Shown piece by piece: positions 49,966-62,103 of a stretch of DNA of 64,000 nt. The notes below the pieces were generated by a model. The model saw nothing but the letters and a program-made list of their open reading frames with translations, was not told the DNA's origin and searched no databases. The stretch's first letter is position 1; every line of letters starts with the position of its first letter. Made by a program: the position numbers and the translations under genes. The stretch spans positions 122,801 to 186,800 of the forward strand of contig WBMZ01011762.1 of assembly GCA_013400975.1 (NCBI GenBank), in the 5' to 3' direction. This stretch comes from Atrichornis clamosus (Eukaryota > Chordata > Aves > Passeriformes > Menuridae).

Positions 49966-52364
49966 ACTATTCTTTTTGTTTATTTTACTTTATATGGTAA
50001 TATACTGGACACTGTTTTCTTGCCACAAATGTCTGTGGACATGCAAAATTCTGTATCTGGCTTAGGAAGAACATGGAGAGATCAAACTGACACCCTGGTT
50101 GTGATCATCACAGTATAATCTCGAGGTGAAATATCAGTATAAGATGTTATAGAAGAGATTATAAGATGACACGTATCAAGTTTCTGCTGTAATCAGCTCA
50201 CATGTTCTGAAGGAGTTGAAAAAAAGAAATAACTGATTTTTGAACTGTGTTGATTCATGTCTTCCTAAAACTGCCTCATGACTGGAAAGTGGTCAAAGTA
50301 GAAATTATTATTTTAGAGAGCTTTGTACAAAATCTGAAAAACTGCAGCCAAGTACATGGCTCTAGTGAGCAGAATGACCTTAGGAAAGGGACTGGTAAAT
50401 GCCTGGATAAATATAATACATGAGAGTTGAATCAGAATTACTTTAGTTACAGATTCATCTATTAGAGTTCTTGAAACTTGTAAATAATGCTAATCAAGTT
50501 GATACACTTTTCTGTGTTTCCAAAGGGAATTTAGAAATATCCTTCTCCAAATACTCTAATAGAAATTTAGTTGTGACAGAAAAGGAGTTAAGGTTCTCAG
50601 TTGGATGAGCAACTTATTAAACTACAAGAAACAAAACCATTATTACCTAGTTTCTCCAACAAAAAGACATCATAAATAAAACTCATAGGAGTCTCTGACA
50701 GGGACTGTTATTTACTATATTCGTAAATGTTCTGGAAAAAATTGTATGATAAAATCTGATGATGATACTAACAGTAATGAAGACAAAGAATGAGTGTTAA
50801 TAATTATAAAAAGGAAAGCTGCACCATAAGAAGGGACTTGGAAATGAAATGGTATATAAATGAAATGATGCACTTATGAAGAAAAATAAAATTCATATAT
50901 ATAATGATGTTTTCTGAGCCAAGTATTAGTGTTTGAGAAAAGCTTGTAGGAATATGAGACAAATCTGTGAAAGTGTCACTTCAATGCACTATGGCAGTAA
51001 AGTGAATAAGATGTTAGAAGTTAGAAATGGAATAGAGAACTAAACAAAATAATAATAATGAAAAAATCATTATGCTGGCTTATAAATCCACTACCTACCT
51101 GCATCTTGAATTCTATTTGAAGTTCTGCCTCCATTCCTCCATTTGAATGTCAAAATTTGTATAGTAACAAAGTAATAGCATTCCATAATGCATCTGTGTT
51201 TGGATAAACACTACAAGGATAAGCAAAGTTATCAAACTTTTTTTCAATTTTATAAGAAATGACTATTTATAGGAGGACTTTTCAAACAAGATAGCTGAGG
51301 GAAGACACAGAAATTGTCTGAAAACTGAGTTAAATGAATAGTTGTATAGCAAGCAATTTTTCACTAACTTATCCCATAAGTAATTAAAATAAAACAAGGA
51401 AGGTGGTAGGCTTATACCTAGCCAAAGTAGATTTGTTACACAGCACACAGGTAATGTGCTCATCTACTTGTTACAAATTATCATAGACACTAAAAGTTAA
51501 CATCTACTCAGCAAGTGAATTGACAAATGCAAAGAAGCCGAATCTCTTTAGAGCAATACAATACAAACCACCACCCGAGGCACAAGGAGTCCTTCAGACA
51601 GCATCTGACATGTCGAGATGTAGGACTGTTGAAAAGCATAAGAATAATGCAAATTTAAAGTGGTATCTCTGAGGAAGTGGCTCAAGATACTTGAGTAGAT
51701 CCCATACTGTCATTTATGTGTTTATATATTGAGTCGGTAAACAAGCAGCATTTGCTATAATTGGCTTAGTGAGGAGTAACGTACCAAGCTTCCCACTGTT
51801 TTGAGTAACTGAAACTTCAAATGGAAATGTGAAGGATCTCCATTTTCTGAATGCTGAATTTCATATCAACCCATACATAAGTGGATATACTTAATGTCAA
51901 TATTGAAACAGGATAAGTGCATGTAATTCTTTTCTGCCTCTTCACTGAAACCAGACAAAATGATAATCAACCACTTGGGGGATGATGAGTTTTGGGATAA
52001 TGATCATGAAAAAATGTCTTTGAGAATTATTATAACAGTAATGCTCTACATTAGTGGCTGAATTTTACACAGATGAAGGCCTAAACTGAGACAAGTATTC
52101 CTGTGTGTCATGTTATGACAGTCTCTCTTTTACAGATCTTTACATTATCAAGATTTCTATTGTATATGCCCTCTGTGTGTTGGAACTTAGTGTGACTCAT
52201 GAAAAGACTGAATTGGTACTCTGAGGCCAGCTGAGTACCTCTGTATTAAAAACTAAATATTAATCTTGGAATAGTTTAAATATATCATTTGTCTCCCTAA
52301 CAGAGTAAGTTCATCAGTATAATTCTGTGTTCTCATCTACTCTGTAAAAAAAGCAACATGTACG
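49966..52364. other. Intergenic, nothing recognised
   Basis: AT-rich, no long frames, no repeat that I can name. Confidence 0.6.
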
Positions 52365-53342
52365 TGGCTCAGAGTCACGATGGGTGTCAGTGACAAGTGG
52401 TGTCCCTCAGGGGTCTGTACTGGGACCAGTGTTATTTAATATCTTCTTTAGTGGCATAGACGAGGGGATTGAGTGCACCCTCAGCAAATTTGTGGGTGAC
52501 AGCAATCTGAGTGGTGAAATTGACACACCTGAAGGATGGGATGTCATCCAGAGGGACCTGGAGAATCTCCAGAAGTGGACCCATGGGAATCTCATGAAGT
52601 TCAGCAGGGCCAAGTGCAAGGTGCTGCACCTGGGTCAGGGCAAACCCAGGTATCAACACAGACTGGGGATGAGAGCAGCCCGGATGGGAAGGATTTGGGA
52701 GTGCTGATCGATGAAAAGCTGAACATGACCTGACCCTGTGCCCTTGCAGCTCGGAAAGCCAATTGTGTCCTGGGCTGCATCCACAGCAGCGTGGCCAGCA
52801 GGGCGAGGGAGGGGATTCTGCACCTCTGCTCTGCTCTGGTGAGACCCCATCTGCAGTGCTGCATCCAGGTCTGGGGTCCCAAGCAAAGGAAGGACATGGA
52901 CCTGTTGGAGAAAGTCCAGAGGAGGCCATGAAGAGGATTAGAGGGATGGAACACCTTTCCTATCAGGAAAGGCTGAGAGAATTGAGTTTGTTCAACCTGA
53001 AGAGAAGGCTTCAGGATGATCTAACTGCAGCCTTGAAGTACCTGAAGGGAGCCTAAGGAAAGACAAAGAGAGGCTATTGGCTTCAAACTGAAAGAGTGTA
53101 GGTTTACATTAGCTATTAGGAATAAATTCTTTACTGTAAAGTTAGTGAGGCATTGGAAGAAGTTGCACAGAGAAGCTGTGGATGCCCCATCTCTGGAGGT
53201 GTTCAAGGTCAGTTTGGATGGAGCTCTGAGCAACCTGGTCTAGTGGAAAGTGTGTCCCTGCTCATGACAGAGGGAGTTGGAACCAGATGATCTTTAAGTT
53301 CCCCTGTCATTGTCATTCTATGATTCTGTGATTCTGTGATCA
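52365..53342 (+). repeat. CR1 LINE, 5'-truncated copy with reverse-transcriptase C-terminus and 3' tail
   Basis: The copy starts at the RT motif SGVPQGSVLGPVLFNIFFS (52384 on) and continues through the catalytic region, here FVGDSNLSGE where active CR1 has F-A-D-D. It then runs through thumb and C-terminal segments in changing frames (RDLENLQKW, AKCKVLHLGQG, MEHLSYQERLRELSLF, ALKYLKGA) to the tail TCTATGATTCTGTGATTCTG at about 53317-53336. The lost catalytic Asp and several frameshifts show it is dead. Confidence 0.95.
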
Positions 53343-54799
53343 TGTGTATATGTATATATGCACAAGCAGGAAGGTTAAGAAAACCAATGTACCTGAGGTA
53401 GAGCTTGCTATGAATGAGTTATTTGGCAGAGTGTCTCAAGAGAAGGAAATATTATTTTCCTAAGGTGTAAGAAAATAGTTCGAGATACGCAATATAGAAT
53501 GTGACCAAATAAGTAAGACTTTCTCAGATGGCTTCCTTAGAGACCATCACTTTAAAAACAGGTTTAAAAGCACAATTCTCTTGATTTTAATGGATTTAAT
53601 GCCCATTAAGGAATTTAATAATGCAGATAAGCTATGACCACCATATAGTATTTTTCTGGCCCTTGAGAGCAAGCAAGGTAACACAAGCAAATTTTGCCTC
53701 GTAGTTTTGCACTGTGGTTTCTCCAGTACTTGCCTCCATATTTAATAGCTCTTATGTTCTTTAATAATTTTAGATAAAACAAATAGACAAGGAAATGACA
53801 AGATGGATCCAGAATATGAGTGAAATTTTTAGTCCTGAAAGAATTTAATTTGTCAATGAAATTGAAAGTCTTTCCCTCCTGAAAACTACAAAGTTTGTTC
53901 TGGTGTTACATATATTTGCCAGTGCTTTGAAAGAGGCCAAGGAAAAGTGATTTTGTCAGCAACTTACATATAACCTATATAGATACAAAATAGAAAAATG
54001 GCAAAAATCCAAACAGAATAGGAAAAACTAGCTGACAAAAGAAATAGCACTAACATAATTTCCCTTCTGTCATCATTTCTTCCCCCTTCAGTACACTGGA
54101 AAGATAAAAAGAAATGGTTCTTTATCAATAACACTTGGCCATAAATTTTTGATACGCAACATGAAACATATTGCATTGTATCTGTACAATACTAAATTGA
54201 TTCCATGGTTTAGATTTTCCTCTGGACACTTTTATGGACAAGAAAGAATTTTTCCCTTGTACTTGAACAATTCTGCATTAGAACTGCATTTCTTCTTCTT
54301 TAAGAGATTCAGAGGATGGCCATGGTAGGCACAGGACATGGGAAAAAAAAGCATTTTTACTTTTAGTAATATCAGTTGCGTATGTTGCATCTGTTTAAGG
54401 TGGCTCAGATCCAACCAGCTGTTAAGCTGCTTGTCAAGGAAGAATTGTGTCTGCTTCCAGCTCAAATTCACAGGAAACAGGAGCTTTTTGGCTTTCTATC
54501 ATGTAGCACATGATACACCTGTAGGCTCCTTTGGAAGAGTTTTCACCTAATTAACTTTCCATTACTTTATGAAACGGTGCATTAGGACCCTGATTCTTCA
54601 CTCTGGTGGCCATCTGCTCTTTTTCCGTGTCGTGTTGATTGCTTTTGTTCTCCACACAAGTTTTGTGCTAGAGGCATGTAGGGGCTGGTGGTTCTTGGAA
54701 GGATGAGTCAGGGTAAGGCTGCTTATGAGCCCAGTGCTTGCAGCTCCCTCCCTCTGTGTCCAAAGTGTGATTCAGAAGGGTCCCCTAGGACTATGAGCT
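53343..54799. other. Intergenic, nothing recognised
   Basis: Lies between two plus-strand CR1 fragments; only short frames are present. Confidence 0.6.
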
Positions 54800-55041
54800 A
54801 AAGGAGTGTCAAAGCCAGTGAGCTTCAAGACCAAGAAATTCTTCAGTGTGTGGGCAGTGAGACACTGGAACACATTGCCCAGAGAGGTGTTAGATGCCTC
54901 ATCCCTGGAACTTTTCAAGGTCAGGTTGGATGGGACTCTGAGAAATCCAATCCAGTTGAAGATGTTCCTGTTCATTTCAGAGGTGTTGTACCAGAGGACT
55001 TTTACAACCTATTCATTCCATGAGTCTGTGATGTTATGATC
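54800..55041 (+). repeat. CR1 LINE 3'-end fragment
   Basis: The translation carries the CR1 C-terminus ([20 protein letters not shown], then [20 protein letters not shown]). It then runs into a diverged 3' end with GAGTCTGTGATGTTATGATC at about 55022-55041. Confidence 0.9.
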
Positions 55042-55079
55042 CTATTTACTGCAGGCTCATTGGCTTCAAGGCTTACTAA

Positions 55080-55850
55080 CAGAGCCCATACTCATGCACT
55101 CACAAATGGGACATTCTGGTGACTGGCCTCGTCCTAGGATCCCTCCAGTAGCTGCTCCCAAAATGTCCAGTATCCAGCCCCAGACCTATGGCCTGTACAG
55201 TAACTGGCTCCCAGGCCCTATGATGTAACTCACTGGCTAGTCCAACTTGCAATTTGGTAGCCTCACGCACACATAAACGGATCCCTCCAGGAGCTGGCCT
55301 TAGACCAGCAGCAGCCTATCCGGTAGCTGGCCCCAGGTCCCAGTCTCTCCAGCTGACACATCGCCCTCCCATAAGCCCCTTTGATCTGTATACCGTCGCT
55401 GTTTTCCATAGCAGCCACTTAGATCTCTCTTCCTACTGACCAGCTGGTCCAGCTCCATGACCACTAGCAGGTCTCACACACATGCACGGACACACAGAGC
55501 ACACTTATGTCGAAAAGCCACTAAGGAGAGGGGTTTTAATAAGAAGATTCAACAAACTGTGATGATCATGGCCAGGGTTTATCCAATCAAGTGTGCCAGA
55601 CCAGCAACTTGTTTACACACAACCTTCCTAGGCACTTCTTCTAAGCATCCTATCACAAACTCCACAATCTCACAAGCCCTTTTGGATATCCCATAATAAA
55701 GTTCTTCCTTCTCATGACTGTCAGGATAATCTTGTTTCCCACTTCTTATCAGTTCCAAAACATCTGGATGAATCTTCTCAAGGCTTTGAGTGGTTCTTTC
55801 CATGACCTGTCTCAATCGGGCACCTGATAGCTCTGGTCTTAGATATTGTC
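55080..55850. repeat. Unclassified GC-richer block, probably a mobile-element relic
   Basis: The block is clearly richer in G and C than its surroundings and follows directly on the CR1 fragment ending near 55041. On the minus strand it shows recurring phrases of the type 'ccagct(cc/ac)tggagggatcc' (near 55155 and 55300) and 'ggccagct(a/c)c'. That pattern suggests an LTR or composite repeat. The minus-strand frame 55579-55815 sits in its right part. I cannot assign it to a family. Confidence 0.4.
55579..55815 (-). other. Unrecognised minus-strand reading frame (about 78-88 codons)
   Basis: The frame reads cleanly to a TAA and can be extended upstream without a stop to about 55845, though the first in-frame ATG is four codons inside its right-hand edge. 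The predicted chain is charged and mostly helix-like (for example EKIHPDVLELIRSGKQDYPD) with two Cys near the middle. It ends in AHLIG. I recognise no family. Its length is within what chance allows, so I do not call a gene. It could be a relic of a mobile element carried by the GC-richer block around it. Confidence 0.25.
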
Positions 55851-58800
55851 ACTGTTGTCTATGGCTCATTAGGGTATGTGCATCTGCGTGTTTCACTTAT
55901 TACTTCTCCTGTCTCTTTTCCAAGTCTTTTGAGTTGAGTATCCACTAATAAGACATCCTCACAAACTGCACATCCTTACTTCCACATATTCCACTGCATC
56001 TACGAACTGCACACGTAAGCTATTTGAGTATTCAGTTTAATTAGAGACTATTTCCTAGATATATACATCGTCAGGACAACTTAGCAAAGAAATTGCAGGA
56101 ACATTCTTTGCAAAACTTCCTGCATTTCCAAGTTTTGTTGGTGAACCAAAGTCCCTGTAATGATCCCAGCAAAGGTTCCAGGAACACTACCTGCATCCAA
56201 ACATTGTAAATGTCTGAATTGGTTAAAATATCTAACTGGAAGGGTATGGTTCAATTCACTTTAGTAGCGATGCAATAAAGTAGCAGCTGAACTGCTCACA
56301 TGTGTTCACGGAGAGAGAAATTTCAAGCATATACTGAGCCATTATACAGCCCCAGCTCTATGAGATATTCAAGCAGGAGAATTAAATCCTGTTCAGCAGG
56401 GAGATTAAGTTTACATGTCTGTGTATGTTTAAATACTTTTCTAGAAGGAAATGAGCTCCTGAGCTTGGGCTCACTTGCCTGAAATATTTTGTAATAATAG
56501 AAAGGGACAAATCAGCAAAGGAAAGACATGGTTTGTGATGTACTGAAAGCAATGATCATCTCATAGTCACACAGGATCTTTTAGCAGAACTTTTTTTATG
56601 AATTAAAATATGTTTCATAAAATTGAGGTAAGGCAGATATCTCTTCTGAAATATTTTGTACCAAGAAAAATTATCATGTTGTTTCTTCAAGTTGATTATG
56701 TTAGCATCCCTAATTCTTCAAGAATGTTTTCTTTTTTCTTCACTGTGTCTGCAAACTGCTAATTTAAAATTGTTAAATGTATTGTAAATATCACTAAAAG
56801 GCAGCATCAAAAAGGATAGTGACTATTCTGGCTTGGAAGATATGCAAAATAGAACAGTTATCAGCAGAAGGACTCTCCTATTGTCACCTTCTCTCTCACC
56901 TGCATCTCAGGGGTGTGCTACATACTACATTAGATGAAAGAAAATTGTTAACTAGAGGCAGAGTGGACAGCTGTCTTCATTTACTTTTTTCTTACTTCTG
57001 TTGCTGGAAGGATTGATGTAAGAAATTCAATTTGTATTCTATACATGACTGCCTACCTAACCCTGGGAGTGAAAGCTGTGAAGTGCAACAGGAGGAGGCT
57101 CTTTGTGAGAGACAGACAAGAAGAAAGCAGCCATGGACTCCAGTTTTCAAAATGTTGCACTGTTTTTCACTGCTGGAGGTATCCATGGAGGGCCATGCTG
57201 CTTAGTCCATGCAAAGCCCCGGTGACACAGGGTCATGCCTGAATTTTTGCTGATTTTTCCTTTCCAGAGTATCTCCTCCCACCAGTACAATTGTCACATT
57301 TCTTAAACGTCTTTTAGAGCTGGCTCCTCTTGTTCTTCAAAAGTCCCTTGATAATTCCCTGGTTATCCTTTAACCTGTCTGTTCTTAATTGTCCCTGCAT
57401 GCCTTCTGAGGTGAAATGAACTCTTGAGCAGTTTTGGTAGTCCCCTTTACACATGTTGTTGCACCCAAATTCGTGTCTTGTCACCTGACATTTTGGCAAG
57501 ATGAGAATCCCTGTGAGAACCTCAAGAGCTAATATGTCTTACAACAGATATGAAACCAAAATTTGAACTCACTTCTTTCCTCAATCACTCATAGCCTTAA
57601 GATTTTTAAAGTAGAGCATGAGAAGAAAGAAATTTGGGAGGAATATTTTATTTACATCAATATTTAAAAAATAATATGCAACTAAGATCTATACTTATAG
57701 AATAACTGAATACTTTCCCTATATATATACTTATTTTAGATCTCTTGCAAGCTACACCATGGAAATTTTTTGTGTTCCTAGTAAGCAAAATTTAAACTTC
57801 AATTTAAACATTTTATTCAAACATAATTATGCAGTCAATGAATCTGCTTTTGTAAAGTACATGCAAAAATAATTTCCCTTCATATTCTGCAGTACTTTGG
57901 GAGTTCTTGGAACCTAGAAATGTCTGGGTCTCTAGAACTCATCATAAATTTAACAGTGACACATTTATTCTAAATTCCCCTGTTGGAGCCACCTCTGTTA
58001 ACAAACATCTTCTAAGTCTTCCTAGAGCATACACCTTTGAGTTTCAAAATGTGTGTTTTCAGTCTCAGTAGAACACAGAACAAAGATCTCCTTTCACTTG
58101 GATGCTATTGAAAGATGTTTCAGTTCTTCCATCAACACTAGGAGTAGCCAGGACATGTAGCCAAAAAACTTTTTCCTGTGCCTCTTGGCAGCAGGATAGA
58201 GATCCTAATGAATCTATTATCAGTAAACATAGTCTTTATTTTCAATTTCTTCAGGCCGTGGATCATTATGTGATGAGATGGCTATTGTGCATATAAATGC
58301 ACCACTGTTCTTCTTCTGAAAAGAATAATTTTGTTGTTAAAAAGGGATATTTCTCAATCTGTGTTTCAGAGCTGAATTTATAAACTGGAGCTTCCATGAC
58401 AGAAACAAAGCTAAAAGCATTAAAATTATATTTTTATGCAATTTGTCATTTTAAGACAACTCTATACTCTTTTCTGTAAGGTAAAGGTGGAGTCCAATTT
58501 CAACCTAAATGTCTGTAAACTGAAATTCTCACACATCCTTATGACAATTTTGGACAGCTTTTCCTATCTTCTGGAGGGAAAATTTAGCTCAAGGGCATAT
58601 GACTTTATTAAAAGCCTGAAGATGGATTTGTGCAATTCTGAATCTGTTAAAATATCTTGAGGTGTTTCAGGCAAATGTAGATACCCTACAGCTGTTTTGG
58701 AGAAATAATACAAAAAAGGTCTTTGGCTTGTATACCCTAATTTGATTTTTTAATGTTGGGTTTCTACAGTCTCAGTTAATTCACTTCTTTTCAAATAATT

Positions 58801-59139
58801 AGTCATAGTAATATAAAATCTTTGCCCTGCTATGTTAGCTCAATGCTGGAAGTTTTAATTGAATGAATAGACATGAAAAACACTAAAGCTAGGTGGCTGA
58901 CAACTTTAGTTTAGAAAAACTGTCATACAGGTGCTGAACTCTACTTCCGGCAAGGAAACATATGCAGTGAAACTTTTCCCAAAGAAATGATACTTCAGAT
59001 ACTGCCAAATGAGAAGTCGCTCAAACAGTCTTCCACTCCTTTTAAGTGGCCTACTGATATACTAAATATGTCTTTGAAAGCCTGTCAGTGACTATTGTTT
59101 CACTTCAGATGCAATGATAAATGGCATTCAAAGCAAGTT
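55851..59139. other. Intergenic, nothing recognised
   Basis: No frame resembles a known protein and no repeat is identified. A short TA run occurs near 57720. Confidence 0.55.
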
Positions 59140-59145
59140 TCAGGA

Positions 59146-60017
59146 TTGTGGTGGTTTAACACCAGCTGGAAATTAAACTTCAAAGAAGCCACTCCCCTTT
59201 CCCCCTCCCCCTTTGGTAGGAGAGGGTCAAAGGCAGAGAATATGAGTTGAGGTAATAATTTACTGAAAGAAAACAGCACTGGCATAAAAGCTACACAGTA
59301 ACAGCAGCAATATTAATTTAAAAAGTATACAAGAAGAGAAGGTTCTTTACACACAAAAAGGTGTCCACCACATCCACGTTCTGTGTGGCCGTCAGGACAA
59401 GGACAAGATGGTGGCTTTCCTTCACACAGCACTATGTGATTTCCCCAAAGACAGGATGGTGGTCGCTTCTGGTAGTGCACTCCCCATCCCTGAGCCTGAG
59501 ACAATGGAAAAACAATGATGAACAAACCCCCAAAAGCAAGACCTTAGTCGTTGCGCCACACCACCGCGTCCCACGCTGGACTTGATCCCATGTGGCAGCT
59601 TCCAGCACTGGTGTTGCTGCTTTTGACTGCTCCACCCAGCTCCACTTGGTTCCCTTTTGCTCAGCTCCTTTCTGCTCGGCTTGGCTTCTTTTGGCTCAGG
59701 TCAGACTTGGCTGGACTTGGGCTCCTCTCTGCCTCTCTGTTGCCTGCAGCTGTCTCCTGAATCAGCACTGCTTTTTCAGCACTGCGTCTTGGTGCTGCAG
59801 CTTGGAAGTACAGAAAGAGAATGGGCGGCAGCAGCAGAGGAGGACGTCCTCAGGGCTGATCCCTACAAGCTCCCTGATGGACAGAGGGAGACAAAGTGGT
59901 TCAGTTCCATGGGCACTTCTTTTTCCTTCCCCTGAACCCACACGTCCCAACCATGATGTGTATGAATGGCAGCCTTGCCATGACCACATGTCTCTAAGCT
60001 CTGCCCAGTCTCTGCAA
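59146..60017 (-). mobile_element. Avian ERV solo LTR, minus orientation, flanked by a 6-bp direct repeat
   Basis: On the minus strand it ends in GGTGTTAAACCACCACAA, preceded by TTACCTCAACTCATATTCTC and a G-rich tract, the typical U5 end of a bird ERV LTR. It is flanked by TCAGGA at 59140-59145 and 60018-60023, which looks like a target-site duplication. The element then begins TTG and ends CAA on the + strand, about 872 bp. No internal viral genes are attached, so it is a solo LTR. Confidence 0.82.
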
Positions 60018-60023
60018 TCAGGA

Positions 60024-60384
60024 CAAGTTTCCTAAACCTATGGAGATTTTTTCACAATTGTACAACAGTTTTTAAGGTAAAATATTTAGGATGTTGACAC
60101 TGCATCTGAGGTTGAAACTGAACAGGCTCTGTTTTCCTGAATTATATAAAGAAGTCCAGATGGTGTAAATGATAGTGACATAATAGGGTCTGAGGACTGG
60201 GAGAGAGGGAGTTTTTAGCAATTTATGATGATCTAAGACAACTCATGAATCATGTTTTATCTCCAGTTTTTTTGTCTCTCTTAGTAACTGCATTTTCATT
60301 TTAAAACTAGTTCTGCAGAGTGAACAAAGGTTCTTTGACAGACCGACGATCACTTGAGAGTAGCTGGTTAGAATTTAAGCTTAG

Positions 60385-60420
<36 letters not shown>

Positions 60421-61683
60421 CACACATATATCAATGGTTTAAGGAAACAATTTTGTTATGGTGATTTCAGGTAAACTGAAACAATAGATTAATACAAATT
60501 ACTGGAACAATTATTAGTTCCTTAACTAACTTTACCTCAAAATATAAAGTGAAAAAATAAGCCTAGCTATTGATAATGGTAGTTATTGTTTTGCTATCCT
60601 AACAAATGTAATCTGAATGCCATCCTGTTGATCTTCCTTCATCATACCAATCTGCTCTGACAACTGGCTAAAGTAGACACCCAAATTAGGCAGGCCCTAT
60701 AATAAACAGGCCATTATCAAACTGCCATTCATGTTGTGCAAAACCACTTTGGTTAGAAAAGTGTAGAACTAGAATATAACTCCAGGACTCCTGTTTTATT
60801 TTTACTTAAATAGAAAACTGTCATAGTAACATCTCATTTAAAGTTTTTTTATTTCTCATAACTCAAATGACATTTTTGCTGTGATGGAGGTCTAAGAACA
60901 GCTGCCATCAGTTTTTAACTACTTTCTGCCATCTTGCTGCAGATTAATGTTTTCTTTGGTTTACTTGTTAAACAAGCTACAGGAAATCCAACAACCATGT
61001 CAATTTGCTTTGAGTCTGGGAAGAACAGGACGACTAATTTTTATGGGTTCTTAGCTGCCTGTAAAAAGTAAGGCTCCTCTCATTCTGAAAAGAGTGAATA
61101 TGTAATATACATCAGTGATATTTGCTGTCCTGTCAGTGGAGAAAGCCAGGCAAAACAAATAGGATATAAAATAAAGGGAGGTTAATCGCTGTGGTGGGCA
61201 TCACCAGGCTCCTACACAACACAAAAAGTTTGATTTAGGAGAATTATAGGCAGTGTATCTGGGGCACCTGTTCAGTTCCTGTTTCTTTTGTGTTTCTGAG
61301 AGATCAATCACTTCAAAACTCCTGTTTTTTTAAAGTTTACTTTTAGCAGTGGTTGAACATATGGTAGAAACTCCTGTGAGAACGAATACATTACCATGCA
61401 TTAATAAAAGAGAGGTGACCGTATAAAGACTTAAGTTAGAGGGAAATAGAAATTCTCTTCAAATGTTGTTCTAATACTGAGGATCCAATCAATACTTTGA
61501 CCAAAATTCTGAATATTCACACCAATCAAAATAATGAATTCTATCATTCATAAATTACTGAAAAATGTGAGGTTCAAAGGAGAGCTACTGATAGTGATAC
61601 CCTGCAGAAGATACTGCTCCTAGGGGACAAAGGGAACAATTGATAACCAGGCAGCACTGAGAAGAATATTTGGATTGGTATCT
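60024..61683. other. Intergenic, only a TA repeat recognised
   Basis: Apart from the TA repeat at 60383-60431 nothing can be named. Confidence 0.6.
60383..60431. repeat. TA microsatellite
   Basis: TA run interrupted once by TG and ending in CACACATATA. Confidence 0.92.
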
Positions 61684-62103
61684 ATCATAGAATAGTTTGG
61701 ATTGAAAGGGACCATTAAAAGTCACCTACCACAACATCCCTTGTAATGAGCAGGGACATCTTCCACTAGATAGATTGCTCAGAGCCCCATCCAACCTGAC
61801 CTTGAATGTTACCAGAGAGGGGGCATCCACCATCTCCCTGGACAACTTGTTGCAGTGTCTCATTGCACTCACAGTAAAGAATTTCTTCCTTACAGCCAAT
61901 CCAAATCTACTCTTTCATAGTATAAAACCATTACTGCTTGTTCTTTTGCAGCTGAGCCTACTAAAAAGTTTCTGCCTATCTTTCTTAGCAACCTCCTTTG
62001 AGTATTGTAAGGTTGCATTAAGGTCTCCCTGGAGCCTTCTCTTCTCCAAGCTGAACAATTCCAGCTTTCTCAATCTTTCCTCTAAACTATTTATCATTCA
62101 GGT
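61684..62103 (-). repeat. CR1 LINE 3'-end fragment
   Basis: It begins on the + strand with ATCATAGAATAGTTTGGATT, the reversed CR1 tail, then reads CCAACCTGACCTTGAATGTT and on the minus strand encodes [20 protein letters not shown] followed by DLNATLQYSKE. Frameshifts and stops mark it as a relic. Confidence 0.93.

Noticed and set aside
59592..60035. 147-codon plus-strand frame
   Set aside because: It is in the reverse orientation of a solo LTR, with no viral or host protein similarity that I can see.
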